Counted from the stretch's first letter, positions 22,724 to 34,686 are shown. The stretch is 64,000 nucleotides of DNA from Mangifera indica (GCF_011075055.1 NC_058154.1:6988620-7052619); one strand, 5' to 3'. Numbers and translations are program-made. The notes: generated by a model from the letters alone, not told the origin.

Positions 22724-24227
22724 CAACCTAGATTTCAAGTTTCATCTTGTACTACAATTGGTAGAAATTCTTATGAGATTTTCATAAAGGAATTAGAAAA
22801 GTTAAAGAGATTCATAAAAAGTAATTGTAATAGGATTTCTCTTATCACTGACACATGGACATCTTTTCAAAGGATTAATTACATGTGCATCACAGGCCAT
22901 TTCATTAATAATAATTGACAATTGTATAAGAAAATTTTGAATTTTTTCCCCATCAATAGTAACATTGGTTAGCCAATCGGGAAGACAATTGAGAAATGTC
23001 CACTTGAATGGTGTATTGAGAAAGTCATGCTATCATAGTTGATAATGTCAAGTTTAATGATATTGTTATAAGGTATGTAAAAAATAAAAGAAACAATTGG
23101 GGGTGAAAGTGTTTTAGGTAGACAATATTTGCATATGTGGTGTGTTGCCTACATTGTTAACTTGATTGTTAAGGATGGTTTAGAATTAGCAAAAAATCAT
23201 ATTGCCTACATTCGAAAGGTAGTGAGATATGTTTGACAATCTCTATCAAGGTTGCAAGAGTTCAAATCATGTGTTAAGGAAGAGAAAATTTAGAGTAAGA
23301 GTATGTTATGCTTAGATGTCCTTACTAGGTGGAATTTTACATATTTTATGTTGGATATGACTTAGAAGTTTCACAAGGCTTTTGAAAAGATTGTACAGAA
23401 TGAGCCTCATTTTCTAGACAGCTTGAAGAATCAAAATCTAATTAATATAGTGAATCTAATGCTCGAGATGATTTAAAAAGGCCACTAACAGATAAGGATT
23501 AGGACGAAGCTAGGCAATTGACTATATTGTTAAAGACCTTTTATGACCTAACACTTTATGTATTTGTAACATCACATGTGACTTCAAACTTATGCTTCCA
23601 CAAGATTAACAATGTGTTTTGTCTCTTAAAAGAATGGAGTTTAAGTGACAACTTTGATTTTTCTTTAATGACATAGAAAATGATCATGTGACTACTTTGG
23701 TCCAATGTTAGGTGAAATCAACTTTGAGTGGCTTGTTTGAAGAGCACAAATAGTTTATTGAGCATACTAGTGCAACCACTATAAGTTTTGATTCAAGTCA
23801 ACTGATTAAGGCTTAAGGAAGATTAAGAAAAGATTTATTTCTTAAAAATCTATTTAAGAAGCACAAGACATGCTAAAGTATTTTGGAAAATAAAACTAAG
23901 TTAGATAAGTATTTGGATAAGGATCTCAAAGAGGATGATGATTCTTTTGACATTTTGGCTTAGTGGAAACTAAATAGCTCTCGATTTTCGACAGTTACAC
24001 AAATTCATCGAGATGTATTGACAATTTTTATCTCCACAGTTATGTCTGATTCTGCATTTAGTATGAAAGGTCGCACTTGTGATTTCTTTAGGACATCTTT
24101 ATCTCCAAAGACTGTACAAGCTCTCATATGTATAAAAGATTGACTTCGTCATGTCCCTAAAGGTAATATGGATGAATTACTCGAAGATGTAGAGAATTTA
24201 AAGAAAGGTACATGTCACTTCTTTTGA
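22724..24227 (+). pseudogene. hAT transposase, catalytic and dimerisation part
   Basis: It continues the frame cut at 15011. QPRFQVSS is followed by RNSYEIF and ITDTWTSFQRINYMCITGHFI, a strongly conserved hAT block that carries the first catalytic Asp region. Further worn pieces are CVAYIVNLIVKDGL-like (near 23140) and TRWNFTYFML (near 23320). From about 23930 the hATC dimerisation domain is clear: WWKLNSSRF, then HRDVLTIFISTVMSDSAFS, then GRTCDFFRTSLSPKTVQALIC. It ends KKGTCHFF before TGA at 24225. Stops and shifts are frequent in 22919-23900, so it is non-functional. Confidence 0.85.
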
Positions 24228-24866
24228 GTATATAATTTTAATTATAGTTTTATATGTTTACATCTCATTGTGATTTACAATTTAAAATCCATTATCTTTC
24301 TAAAAGATATCGCTAAGTTCTCAATGAATGATTTTGGTGCACGATCTGAAATAAAAGCTTAAAAGCATATCTTCAATAATACAAAACACTTCTTTCAATA
24401 AGACATGTTTGATTATGATTCTAATTGATTCTGGATTCATCATTCTAAGAATTATATAGATACTTGCTAATCTGGTCAGAACTTTTCCTATTCCATTTTC
24501 GTGTCAACATTTTGCTTTCACTTTTGTTTTGTTTATTAGGCTTCAAACTATCTTAACATTAAAAGCTTGTTGAATTTGACTTGCCAAATAGTTGCATACA
24601 TGATTAAATACAAAACTCCATAGGAGATTCATAGAATATTTAACATTATGTAATTGTATTTTTTCACTTACTTTGGATATGTTTTTACTTAAACTTGTTT
24701 TGTAAGTATAATGGTAATTTGGCTACTTGTGTTTTGAACTATACTTTCAACTTTTGGTGTTTGTGCAAGGAAGATTCACAAACAATGTTTACGTAATATT
24801 TATTTAGTACTCTATAGTAAAGGTTATTGGTGATGATGTTGTTATTATAAATGAAAAACCTTAAAT
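24228..24866 (+). other. hAT 3' untranslated part left of insertion E
   Basis: AT-rich, no coding signal. It continues as hAT sequence at 28489 after the inserted element E. Confidence 0.6.
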
Positions 24867-26119
24867 TGTTAATAATCATAGAGAGGGGTGAATAGGATTA
24901 TTTAAAACTTTTTAGCCAAATAAAAATTCCTTAAAAAAATTTCCATTGAATCACAATTTCACAAACAATTTCAACAAAAATATTCAAACTAAATTAATGT
25001 CTTAGAAGTTTACTCAAGAAATCAAACATATATAATATTTAACAATTTATCAAAAACATAGAACATAAATATAATGCATAAAGTAAAGAGAGTAGGGAAA
25101 GAAAATGCTCAGGATTTATAATGGTTCAGAGCTTTCTCTTCCAAGCCTCCTACATTCACTTCTTCAAGCAATCCATTTGAAGTTTTATTAGTAAAGAATC
25201 TTCTCTTTGCAATAGTTCTCTCGGATTTTGTACACGTTTACTAGTTTATCCAAGATTGTGCCCAACTCAATAGTGATCCGAGATTTCACCTACCACAATA
25301 GTTATTCGAGATTTTTTCCAAGTGTTTCAATATAGAAAATAATGTTTGTGAATACCTTTACAAAGCTGAAACAAGAAATGAGCACAAATGTATCTTTCAA
25401 GAATTTGAGTTATGAGCTTGTGAGAGAGGAATTAGAGAAGAAAAGAGTATAAGCTTTTTTACATTATATTCTCTAATTTATTCCCCATAAAAAAGTTTGC
25501 AATTTATAGTCTTAGATGGTTGAAATAGCTAGAATGATCGTTGGTTGGGATAATATATTCATTGAACTTCAAAAATAATGTTTTGGTCTTGAAAATACAA
25601 TAGGGCGAGTGTCTTATTTTGAGAGACAGGTGTCCATTTACACACTTTAACTTTGGTGGCTTTGAATTAGACGTCCAATGGTTAAATTTTTGAAATACAT
25701 CACTCGAGGGACGAGTGTCCCTTTTCCTGAGACATGACGGGACTAGCAAGGAACCGATAAAAGAATGGGTATCTCAAGCAAGGGAATGAGCGTCCTAAGC
25801 ATGGGGATAGGCATCCCTAATCTAGGAATAAACATCCCTATCATGGGGATGGAAGTACCTATTTTGGGAATAAGTGTCTCTATTCATTTAATAAAAATTC
25901 CTAAGAGTTCCAGACTTGTAAGGACAATTATGAGACTAACAAAAGAGTAGGCATCCCACATTTAGGGATAAAAGTCCCATGTTTAAAAAGTTAAAAACAT
26001 AAATTTCATCTATCTTTCAGTCTGCGAACTTCATGTCATAGACTTAATTAGCTCATTAAATATAAATTAACAATTTTAAACTTAGTTTTGACATAATCAA
26101 AATACTTAAGGAATTAACA
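24867..26119 (-). repeat. 3' LTR of E (minus strand)
   Basis: It shares with 27229-28483 the blocks ggggtgaatagga, gagtaggga, tttataatggtt and caagcctcctacat, and the end around aattttaaacttagttttgaca. A 28-bp stretch of its own end is repeated just beyond it (26066-26094 and 26112-26140), near the gag deletion joint. Confidence 0.82.
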
Positions 26120-27025
26120 ATTTTAAACTTAGTTTTGACTTAATTATCATGAAGCATAAATTGACTCTTTCGTGCTTTAACTCACTTTCATCACTTGAAT
26201 TATCATTCCCACTCCAAGTGGTCGCAAACACTTTCTTTTTAAGTTTCTTCTCCTTTCTCCTTTTCATGAGTTGATGACATTCTTGTCGAATGTGATTGTG
26301 CTTCTTACATTCATAGCATATCACTTCATTGTCATTACTTTCTTTGTATTTTGATTTAGAGAAGTTTTTGCCTTTACTTCTTGAAAGCAATTTTTTCAAT
26401 TTCCTTGCAAGAAGATTCATATCTTCCTCATCCATTGAAAAATCATCATTTTCATTTTCTACCTTCAAGGCAATATGCTTCTTTAGTTTGGTCTCCTCCT
26501 CTTCCTTGAGCTTTCTTTTCATCTCAAATGTTAATAGGCTTCCAATAAGCTCATCCATGCCTATTTTGCTTAGGTCTTTTGATTCTTTGATGATGGTCAA
26601 TGTCATGCTTCATGATTCCAGCAATGATCAAGACATCTTCTTCATAAGCTCAATAGTCTCAAACTTTTTTCCTAGTCCTCTAACATCATTTACTAAGTTT
26701 GAGAACCTCTTATACACATTGGTTACATTCTCTTTCGACTTTATTTTAAGCAATTCATACTCCCAAAAGAAAAGCTCAATTTTAGACTTCTTCACTTGAT
26801 TTGTAATTTTATGAATGGTTTAAAGGATAGTCCATACCTCTTCAATTGAATCACATTAGGAAAGACAATTACAATCAGTTGAGTATAATGAACAAAATAA
26901 CATATTATAACCCTTACATTTAGACTCATCAATTTTTCATCTTCCTTATCAAAATCATCTTCATTCTTAGGCAAATTTGTTCTAGGATCCCTAGGCACAA
27001 AGTCATCATTTTCAATGATTTTCAT
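26106..27025 (-). pseudogene. Gag of SIRE-like element E (partial)
   Basis: The best frame is 26606-26106 on the minus strand. It has LIGSLLTFEMKRK followed by a Glu/Lys-rich run, then DEEDMNLLARKLKKLLSR, then a zinc knuckle CYECKKHNHIRQEC in which one usual Gly is replaced, and finally VFATTWSGNDNSSDES. This order is typical of SIRE-type copia gag. Upstream pieces up to 27025 are broken. Pol, which should follow, is absent and the frame runs straight into LTR-derived sequence. The 156-residue frame on the opposite strand at 26329-26799 is a shadow. Confidence 0.82.
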
Positions 27026-27215
27026 AACTTATAAACTACTGATTGAATGTGAAGTTTCATTCTAATTTTTCATTGAGTATAGTTTGACACCCACAAAACA
27101 ATTGTAGTCTTGTAATATTATGTCTTTCACCAAAAACGGGGGTAGATGTACTAGTCATTCTAAATTCAATTTTAAACTCTAAAATTCGTTGGAATTTATA
27201 AACCTAGAGTTCAAA

Positions 27216-27227
27216 CTTTGATACCAA
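27216..27227 (-). promoter_or_regulatory. Primer-binding site of E
   Basis: On the minus strand the sequence ttggtatcaaag stands next to the end of the 5' LTR, as expected for priming by initiator tRNA-Met. Confidence 0.75.
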
Positions 27228-27228
27228 T

Positions 27229-28483
27229 TGAAATGGCTAGTAATTTTAGATGGGGTGAATAGGACTACTTAAAATTTTTAATTATGTAAAAATTCTTAAG
27301 CAAATTTCCAATCAATCATAATTTTACAAACAATTTCAACAAAGATAGACAAACTAAATCAATGTCCAACAAGTTTACTCGAGAAATCAACATAGATAAT
27401 ATTCAACAATTTATCAAAAATGTATAACATAAATATAATGCATAAAGTACAAAGAGTAGGGATAGAAAATACTCAAGATTTATAATGGTTTGAAGTTTTC
27501 TCTTCCAAGCCTCCTACATCTACTTCTTCAAGCAATCCACTTGAACTTTTACTAGTAAAGAATCCTCTCTTTATAATAGCTCTCCAGGATTTTGTCCATG
27601 TTCAATAGTTGATTCAGGATTGTGTCTGACTCAATAGTTATTCGAGATTTTGTCCACCACAATAGTTATTTGGGATTTCACATAAGTGTTTGAATATAAA
27701 AAATAATGTTTGTGAATGCCTCTATAAGGCTGATACAAGAAAATGAGCACAAATTTATCTATCAAGAATTTGAGTTATGAGCTTGCATAAGAGGAATTGA
27801 AGAAAAAAATAGTATAAGCTTTTTTACATTATATTCTCTAATCTACTCTCTATAAAAAAGTCTTCAACTTATAATTTTGAATGGTTGGAATAGCTCAAAT
27901 GATTGTTGGTTGGGATATTATATCCATTGAGGTTCGAAAATAATGTTTTGGCCTTGAAAACATGATGGGATGGATGTCCTACTTTGAGAGAAAGACGTCC
28001 TCTTACACATTTTGACTTTGACAGCTTTGAATCAAACATCCAATGGTTGAATTTTTTAATATGCCACTCAAGGGACAAGCATCCCTTTTTTCATTATGGG
28101 TGTCCTTCTTTGCACTTTCAAAATTCAATTTCAGATTGCTTCAAATAAGAAGCCACTAAAAAGAGATCGATAGAAGAATCTCAGGCATGGGGATAAGCAT
28201 CCCTAATCTGAGAATGGGCAACACTATTTTGGGAATGATTGTCCTTGTCCATTTGGTAACAATTCTCGAGAGTTTCAATTTGCAAGGATGGACATGAGAC
28301 TAGCAAAGGAACGAGAGTGCCATATTTAGGGACGGGAGTCTCATGTCTGAAAAGTTAAAAACATAAATTTTATCCATTTTTTGGTCATAAGAATTTATGC
28401 TATAGATTTAATTAGCTTATTAAATATAAATTAACAATTTTAAACTTAGTTTTGACATAACCAAAACACCTAGGGGTCCAACA
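27229..28483 (-). repeat. 5' LTR of E (minus strand)
   Basis: The 1255-bp partner of 24867-26119. On the minus strand it begins TGTTGGACCCCTAGG and ends TTTCA before the primer-binding site. Confidence 0.82.
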
Positions 28484-28488
28484 ATAAA

Positions 28489-29284
28489 TTATGTTATGTT
28501 TATGATATTATTATTATAAATTAAGCATGCTATGTTTATGTAGCATTACTATAAATTATGTTATGTTTAGCTATTACTTTCATACAAAGGAGAAATTGTT
28601 AATGTCATGTGCATATGTAGGTACAAGGGAAATATTATGTTTCATGTCCTAGATAACTATGGTTTTTGGGTGTTGTTGGTACTTGTTGTGTGATTTTTGG
28701 CTGCTAAGGCAATTCTAGATAACTCTAGTTAGTTTCTGTGTAGTGCATATTTGCTCTACTACTTCTCCTTTTCCATTATTGGCTTGTGTCTTTTAAGGAG
28801 AGTGCTTATCCTATAGTCTGTTTATGCTTATGCTATTATGTGATTTATTTTTTGGGTGTTACTGTTGTGTGCTTCGTGAATTTTTTTGGTGCTACTATCA
28901 GGACATTCTACTACTATTCTACTGTGTTGGTTTATTTTAGTTGCTACTAATGACCCTAGTTGTTGTGTTTTTCTTTGCAAAATTTACTCTCATTAGCAAC
29001 TTGGGCACTTTGTTGGGCAGGTTATAAGGTCAATGATTTTTCTTTACAAAATTAACTCTTATTAGTTTTTTTTTTTTTTTTTTTGCTGCAAAAATATTAG
29101 AAGTCAATGATTTTGATTTGGTTCAAACCATTAAAACAAGCCACATCGAATCGTATATTTTCAATTTAGTTTGATTTGGAATCTAAAATGATTTAGTTTG
29201 ATTTGGAATTTTTTTCAAACCATTTTTTTAGTTTGGGTTAAAAAATATTATAAACTGTATCAAATTAGACTGTGCACACTCCTA
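28489..29284 (+). other. hAT 3' end with subterminal repeats
   Basis: Non-coding. Repeated aaattatgttatgttta words lie at 28487-28570. The last 180 bp are rich in ggtttgaa and tttgatttgg words that mirror the aaccaaacc words at the left end. Such subterminal repeats usually bind the transposase. Confidence 0.65.
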
Positions 29285-30930
29285 AAAATCAGCACACTCA
29301 AGTCTCCAAACTATGCCACACTTAACTCCTTCAACCCATCAATCTTTACCCTAAGAAGACATCCAATGTTGAGTATTGCATTCATATAGAACCAACTAAT
29401 GTCATTGAAGCTTTATCAAATTCTAAGTGGATGGTTGTCATGAAAGCTAAGTATGATGCTTTAATAGCTAATAACACATGGACTTTAGTGTCCTATACTG
29501 CTAATATGCATCTTGTGGATCGTAAATGGATATTTAAAATTAAATATAATTCAAATTGCTTAATTTGGAGGTACAAAGCTAGGCTTGTAGCCAAAGGCTT
29601 CCAACAAACTACAGGAGTTAATTACTTTGAGACTTTTAGCTTAGTGGTAAAAGCTATCGTTATCAAAATTGTTCTATGTCTAGTTGTTCATTATAGTTGG
29701 GATATTCAAAAGATAGATATAAACAATGCTTTCTTAAATGGTGATCTTGAGGAGCAAATGTATATGCATCAACCTGAGGACTTCATAACTGACTGTAAAG
29801 ACTATAAACTAGTATGTAAGCTAAATAAGGCTCTGTATAGATTAAAACACTCTTGGAGCCTAGTTTAACAATTTGAGATATGTTGTAATTACTTAGGGTT
29901 TAACTAGTGCTGTTATGGATACAAGTTTGTTCCCATATAATAAAAGTGGTCAAGTTATTTATGTGTTGGTGTACGTTGATGATATCCAACTCACTGGAAA
30001 TGATATGAAGCTTGTAAATGATTTGGTTCAACGTCTACATGATAAGTTTGCTTTCAAGGTCTTGGGTTCATTACATTACTTCCTATGGTTTGAAGTTATA
30101 AGATCTAGCATTGTACTACATTTAAACCAAACCAAATATGCCCAAGATCTATTGATGAAAACCAATATGGCTAATACTTAGCCTTGCAAAACCCTCTTTG
30201 CCACTGGTTGTAGATTAACCTTAGATGACAATTCTATTTTTGATAATCCTTCCTTATATAGAAGTGTAATAAGTGTTCTCCAATACTTGACTTGGTCCAA
30301 GCCAGATATAGTCTTTTCTATCAATAAGCTTAGCTAGTTTTATAGAAACCAACCACCACTCACTGGCAGGCTTGCAAAATGGTGCTCAGATACATAAAAA
30401 GGACTTTGAATTATGGGTTATGCTTTACTACAGGTAGCATGTTGCAACTAAATTATTTCTCAAATGCAAATTAGGTAAGCAATTTTTATGATAAGAAATC
30501 AACCACTGCATATTGCATTTTCCTTGCTCTAAGTATCATCCAATATGGAGCTCAAGAAAGTAGAAAGTGGTTGCATTATCCTCCAATGAAGCTGAATACA
30601 AGGTTTTCTCCCAAACAACCACTAAAATAGCCTGGGTGAAGTTTATTTACAGAACTAGGTCTACAATTTTCTACTCCTCATGTGATATAGTGTGACAACC
30701 AAAGTGTAAGCTCCTTAGCCTCCAATCTAGTATACTATGCCAATATTAAACATATAGAAATTGATGTTCATTATATCAGAGATCAAATCACTAGAAAGCA
30801 GTTGGCAATTTAGTATGTTCCAACAAAGTTTTAGAAGGTTGATGTGCTCACAAAACCCTTTGCTACTTTAAATGTGTGTAGTTTGGGGCACTTTATGGGA
30901 ATATCCACCAAGAATAAATCTGGTGTTGTT
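29285..30930 (+). pseudogene. Degenerate RT and RNase H part of copia B
   Basis: This continues the polyprotein broken at 13188. In 29431-29868: KYDALIANNTWTLV, then DRKWIFKIK, then RYKARLVAKGFQQ, then DINNAFLNGDLEEQMYM, the start of copia reverse transcriptase. A frameshift follows, then 29915-30181 carries YVDDIQLTG, the catalytic YVDD box, and LGSLHYFL. RNase H is visible but broken from about 30450 (KKSTTAYCIF) to IKHIEIDVHYIRDQI near 30750 and DVLTKPFATL near 30850. Several stops and at least three shifts make it inactive. Confidence 0.85.
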
Positions 30931-31736
30931 GAGAGTTAATTCATTATTGATTTATTGATACTCACTGGTGCTGGTGTAATTTTATGGTTACTTGGTGACT
31001 GGTATTCCCATTTGCTACATGATTTTCTTTTGTGGTTACTTGGTTACTAGTGTTCCCATTTGCTGCATGAAGGAGTTGTTGAATGTTATAATTACAATTA
31101 ATTACTGGAGAATGAAGGTGTGATCATTGCTAGTGTGATTGGCTTATGGTTGGAGTATGAAGCATAAAGTTGAATGGTGTTGTTGATGGTGGTGTTAATA
31201 TGATATGGATAGTTGTGAATGACAGATGATGATTGGTATAGTTTCTTAACTGTTGCTAGTATGCTGAAACTGATGTTGTTAATTACTGCAAATGATTGGT
31301 GGTGTTTAATTGAAGCTAAATGTTATTAATAGTGTTGTTAATATGATATGGATAATTGTGTTTAATTAGAGCTAAATGCTAAAATTGAGATGATATGGAT
31401 AGTTATGTTTAATTGGAGCTGAATGCTGAAGTTGATGTTGATGCTGGTGTTTAATTGTTGCTAATATTTTTGGTATTGATATTGTTTTGTGATGGTGATT
31501 CTAGATAATTGCCATTGATGATTGATCATTGATAGTTGCAACTGCTGTTACTATGTAGTTCTGTTACTAATTAAAGAATTGGCAGAGAATTTTGCTTCAA
31601 GGGTGCATGCTGATATAGTCGTTTAATGGTCTACAATAGTAGTAGAATTGGCAAAGAGTTTTGATCAAATGGGCATGTTGGTATAGTTGTTGAATAACAA
31701 CAGTGAAATTGGCAAAGAGTTCTACGTAAGGGGGCA
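30931..31736 (+). other. 3' untranslated region of copia B with local repeats
   Basis: Low-complexity T/G-rich sequence with recurring gatatggatagttgtg and ttaattggagctaaatgct words (31190-31450). A three-fold repeat lies next to the 3' LTR. No coding signal. Confidence 0.6.
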
Positions 31737-31745
31737 TGTTTACAG
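31576..31745 (+). repeat. Three imperfect repeats spanning the polypurine tract / LTR junction of B
   Basis: Units of about 60-68 bp start near 31576, 31646 and 31706. Each has aattggca(a/g)agag followed about 20 nt later by a ggg(t/g)gcatg-like tract. The third ends in the actual polypurine tract and LTR start (aagggggca, then TGTT). The first two are decayed copies of the same junction, and the short frames at 31597-31867 on the minus strand reflect this repetition. Confidence 0.7.
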
Positions 31746-32027
31746 TAGTTAAATGCAATGGCTGGAAGATAATTTTCACTTAAGACATGTGCGTTTAGTT
31801 TCAATTTTATGGACATGTGTAATGGAATATTATATAAGATTTGACGTAAACTCAACTCATGAGTCAATTAATCAAACTAAACAAAGTGAAAATATCAAAA
31901 ACAGTATTTCTCTCTCCTTCTCTTTGTTTTTCTTTCCATTTTCTCAGAACTTCATCACTTTTCTTGGTTGTTGTGAATCTTGAATCTTGGTTATGCAAAG
32001 CTTCCTCCTAAATCAATCCAATGTTCA
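31737..32027 (+). repeat. 3' LTR of copia B
   Basis: A 291-bp partner of 1617-1884, ending ttca. It is followed by cttaa, the likely right target duplication. Confidence 0.88.
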
Positions 32028-33394
32028 CTTAATATATGCAACGATTATGGGCAAACGTCTAATGAAGGTGTTTTTTTTATAACTTAGAGAAACCTTTCGT
32101 GTTCCCCAACTAACCTAAATTTCATTCTTTCAATCTTCATTGGTTGTCGTTGCTTCTGGGAACAACCCACACAACAATTAGGTATTTTTTCTGGAAGTTA
32201 GTTAATTTCTTTTTTTTTTTAAATTTTCTTCTTTTCGTTCACGTTTTTACAAGTGTATGATAGTGATCTTAGAGCTGCAATTGCAATTTTCAGGGAGGAA
32301 TATGAGGAATTGAAGCAAAAAAGGGAGATAAATTGATGTACATTATCTTGGCAACCAAACCAAAAAACTCCTTCGCAAACGTGCATGTAAACAAAAACAA
32401 AAACAAAATCAACACCAAATTTTTATGTTTTCACAGATACTAAAAATTTGTTAATTGTATGGTAGTGAAAGTTCTTCACCAGGCATACGTTGAGCTTTGG
32501 ATCCGAAGTGAATATTAATCAATGAAAGGCTAGTTTGCTTCCAGGAAATTTTACAAAAAAAATTTATTTGGAGTGTGCGTTTAACAAGTACAAGCGGTAT
32601 TAACCTTACTGGTCGAATCATGTATAGTAAGTGTATGAAAAACGTAATTTTGTATGTCATATATCTTATTGTATTGCCTTTTAAAAATAAAATATTGACA
32701 AATTCAAATTGATGCATCATCATTTTAAAAATGTTACAAACACCTCGGTAACTTAAAAATCTGCATATACATATTTATTATATTATTATTTTCTCTAAAA
32801 AATAGTATAAATTTGTATTGATAATATATACAGTATTATAAGATACATATCATATTGTATGATATTCTACTGTATTATATTAATTTAATACACCTGAAAA
32901 TACTTTTTTTATTTGTATCATATCATATCATATAATATATCTATTGTATTATATTAATTTGATATATTTTCAGTTATATATTATTTTTTATTTATATCGT
33001 ATTATTTTGTAAAATATATATCATATATTGTAAGATAGTGATACCCACAGTCTAATCAAATATTGGTGCATAAAAATAAAATATATACTAATTTTCAGAT
33101 GAGTACCCACGAAGTACTATCTCTAATGATCCTAAAAATTTCATTAATTCTATAATATTTTAAGAGCAAATTGTAATAATGTCGTAAATGTATTATTTAA
33201 AAATTTTCCTTTTTGTATTATTGTACAAGTAATGTATGATAGAATTGTCGAATTTGGATAATGTATATTTGGGGTTAACTTAGTATAGTTGACCAGCCAG
33301 AATAAAGTTCCTCCAAACAAAACAAAAATTTGGGTGGTGTACATAACAAAGAAGGGGCGAGGTGAGGTAAGACAATATAATAAATCAGCAAGGG
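32028..33394. other. Intergenic region between copia B and the IQD gene
   Basis: No supported gene. 32740-33060 is very AT-rich with degenerate direct repeats containing attgtattatattaattt. A short frame around 32240-32334 reads RAAIAIFREEYEELKQKR and looks faintly coding, but I cannot place it. Confidence 0.5.
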
Positions 33395-34432
33395 TTAACG
33401 TCAACTATTTATAATTTTGAAAGAGCCCCCGTGAATTTGATAAATACGAACGGCGGATGCGCTGGGATTCTAGTTACTCCTCTCTGTCTCTCTCTATTTC
33501 TAATTTTATCACTCCTTCTCTTTCAACCACAACTACTGATCTCCATCCGAAATGCTAGTAAAAAAAAAAAAAATGATACTCAAAACTTCCCAGCCCCATG
33601 ATTAACTCCTCTCTTCCTGCTCTCAGGTTCGTTTTCCCTTTTCTAGGTTTGACTTTATGTTTTTCACTCTTCTGAAACTGAAAGCAAACCATGTTTTCTT
33701 ATTGGTATCAGCTTTATTATACACACTTGATTCATATATTTGTATATTTTTTTCTTTCTCAAATGCTAAAAAATATAAATATTGTATGAAAATCACTTCA
33801 ACTTAATGTTGAATCTACATTAAATTGTGATATGCACTTCTATGACTATACTGACAACAAATTATGTATGTTTTCTGGGGGTATCAGTTTTATTCATAAT
33901 TGATTCAAATATTTTTTGACCTTTCTTAAATGCTGAAAAACAAATATGGTTTTTCTTTTTTTATAAAGATCACTGCTACTCAATGTTGAATCTTAAATTA
34001 AATTCTAATTTTCATTTTTTTATACACAAATCACTTGTTCCCACTCGTCTGAAACTCAGTAAGCAAATATTTCATATGTTCTCATGGATATCACTTTTTA
34101 GAGGCATTTAATTTTTAATTATTTTTCCTTAAATGTGAATTTTATCACCTGAAAAAATATATGGAAATTCTTGAAATTGTGAGAGCCATAGAAAAATAAT
34201 TTGTGTGATTTTGGTTTTTCATGAGAAAATTTAGAATGCAATATTGATTTTTAATAAATTAGGTAGATGGGATACATTAATGGGGTGATTAATTATGTTG
34301 GTCTTTCATTATTTTTAGTATTTTGTAATTCATTAAGCCTTAAATGCCGCCATTTTAGATGGTTTTAGTTTAATTATGGGCTTGATTTCTGGTTTGTTAA
34401 TTTATAATTAAATAGCTTATTCTTTCCGGGAG
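33395..34432 (+). promoter_or_regulatory. Likely core promoter, 5' UTR and 5' UTR intron of the IQD gene
   Basis: A TATA-like tatttataat at 33406-33415 is followed by CT-rich sequence at 33476-33530 (tctctgtctctctcta), common near plant transcription starts. A possible donor cag-gttcgt is at 33624-33632. Possible acceptor AGs lie at 34414-34415 and 34431-34432, just before the ATG, so an intron of about 800 nt inside the 5' UTR is plausible. No transcript data are available; boundaries are inferred. Confidence 0.4.
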
Positions 34433-34686
34433 ATGGGTAAAAAACGGAGTGGCTGGTTCTCGTCAGTAAAGAAAGTCTTTCAACCATCTGCCAACAAAGA
34501 ATTACCAGAGAAAAAGGTAATTAATTTTAATTTTATGCTATTTTGACTTCTAATTTGTGCAATGATTTCATGTTTTAATAACTAATTACTTATAATTAAT
34601 TGGTAAACAATTAAATATTTTGTCTGTGTTTCTCTTTCTTGACAACATGTTTTTTCGACAAATAATATTATAAATATTTATTTTAG

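Larger units (their letters stand above)
24867..28483 (-). mobile_element. SIRE-like copia remnant E (LTR-gag-LTR, minus strand)
   Basis: Two related direct repeats of about 1.25 kb (24867-26119 and 27229-28483) flank about 1.1 kb. Read on the minus strand, the right copy is the 5' LTR, starting TGTTGGACCCCTAGG. A primer-binding site (ttggtatcaaag, + positions 27216-27227) follows it, then gag. No protease, integrase or RT is present. The pentamer taaat stands beside both ends (24862-24866, and from 28485 after one extra base), so it is a likely duplication. The element sits in the 3' part of the hAT. LTR similarity is clearly lower than in G, so it is older. Confidence 0.85.
13189..29284 (+). 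mobile_element. hAT-superfamily DNA transposon, split by gypsy G and SIRE-like E
   Basis: The ends are imperfect inverted repeats: tagaggtgtgca at 13189-13200 and its counterpart tgcacactccta at 29273-29284 (10 of 12 match). Flanking octamers aaaacagg (13181-13188) and aaaatcag (29285-29292) are a worn 8-bp duplication, the size made by hAT transposases. The interior encodes a BED finger (14700-14790), the transposase body (22724 onward) and a hATC dimerisation region (23930-24200). Without the two insertions it is about 4.8 kb, a normal size. All coding parts contain stops, so it is dead. It lies inside the pol of copia B. Confidence 0.85.
1617..32027 (+). mobile_element. Ty1/copia LTR retrotransposon B, outer host of the nest (interrupted twice)
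   Basis: Two related short LTRs lie at 1617-1884 and 31737-32027. The left one is followed by a tRNA-iMet-type primer-binding site (tggtatcaaagcc, 1885-1897). The right one is preceded by a purine tract ending in aaggggg. Flanking pentanucleotides attaa (1612-1616) and cttaa (32028-32032) look like a worn target duplication. Subtracting copia A1 (1920-9776) and the hAT (13189-29284) leaves about 6.4 kb in the order gag, protease/integrase, RT, RNase H, which is the copia order. Every coding region carries stops and frameshifts, so B cannot move. It must be the oldest layer, because the other elements lie inside it. Confidence 0.88.

Noticed and set aside
26329..26799. 156-residue frame on the + strand
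   Set aside because: It is the shadow of the SIRE-type gag on the minus strand, which has a recognisable zinc knuckle.
31597..31867. Two similar overlapping minus-strand frames (60 and 78 residues)
   Set aside because: Their likeness reflects the triplicated polypurine/LTR junction of copia B, not a protein family.
32240..32334. Short coding-looking text RAAIAIFREEYEELKQKR
   Set aside because: No start, no splice partner and no recognised family; kept only as a remark in the intergenic entry.
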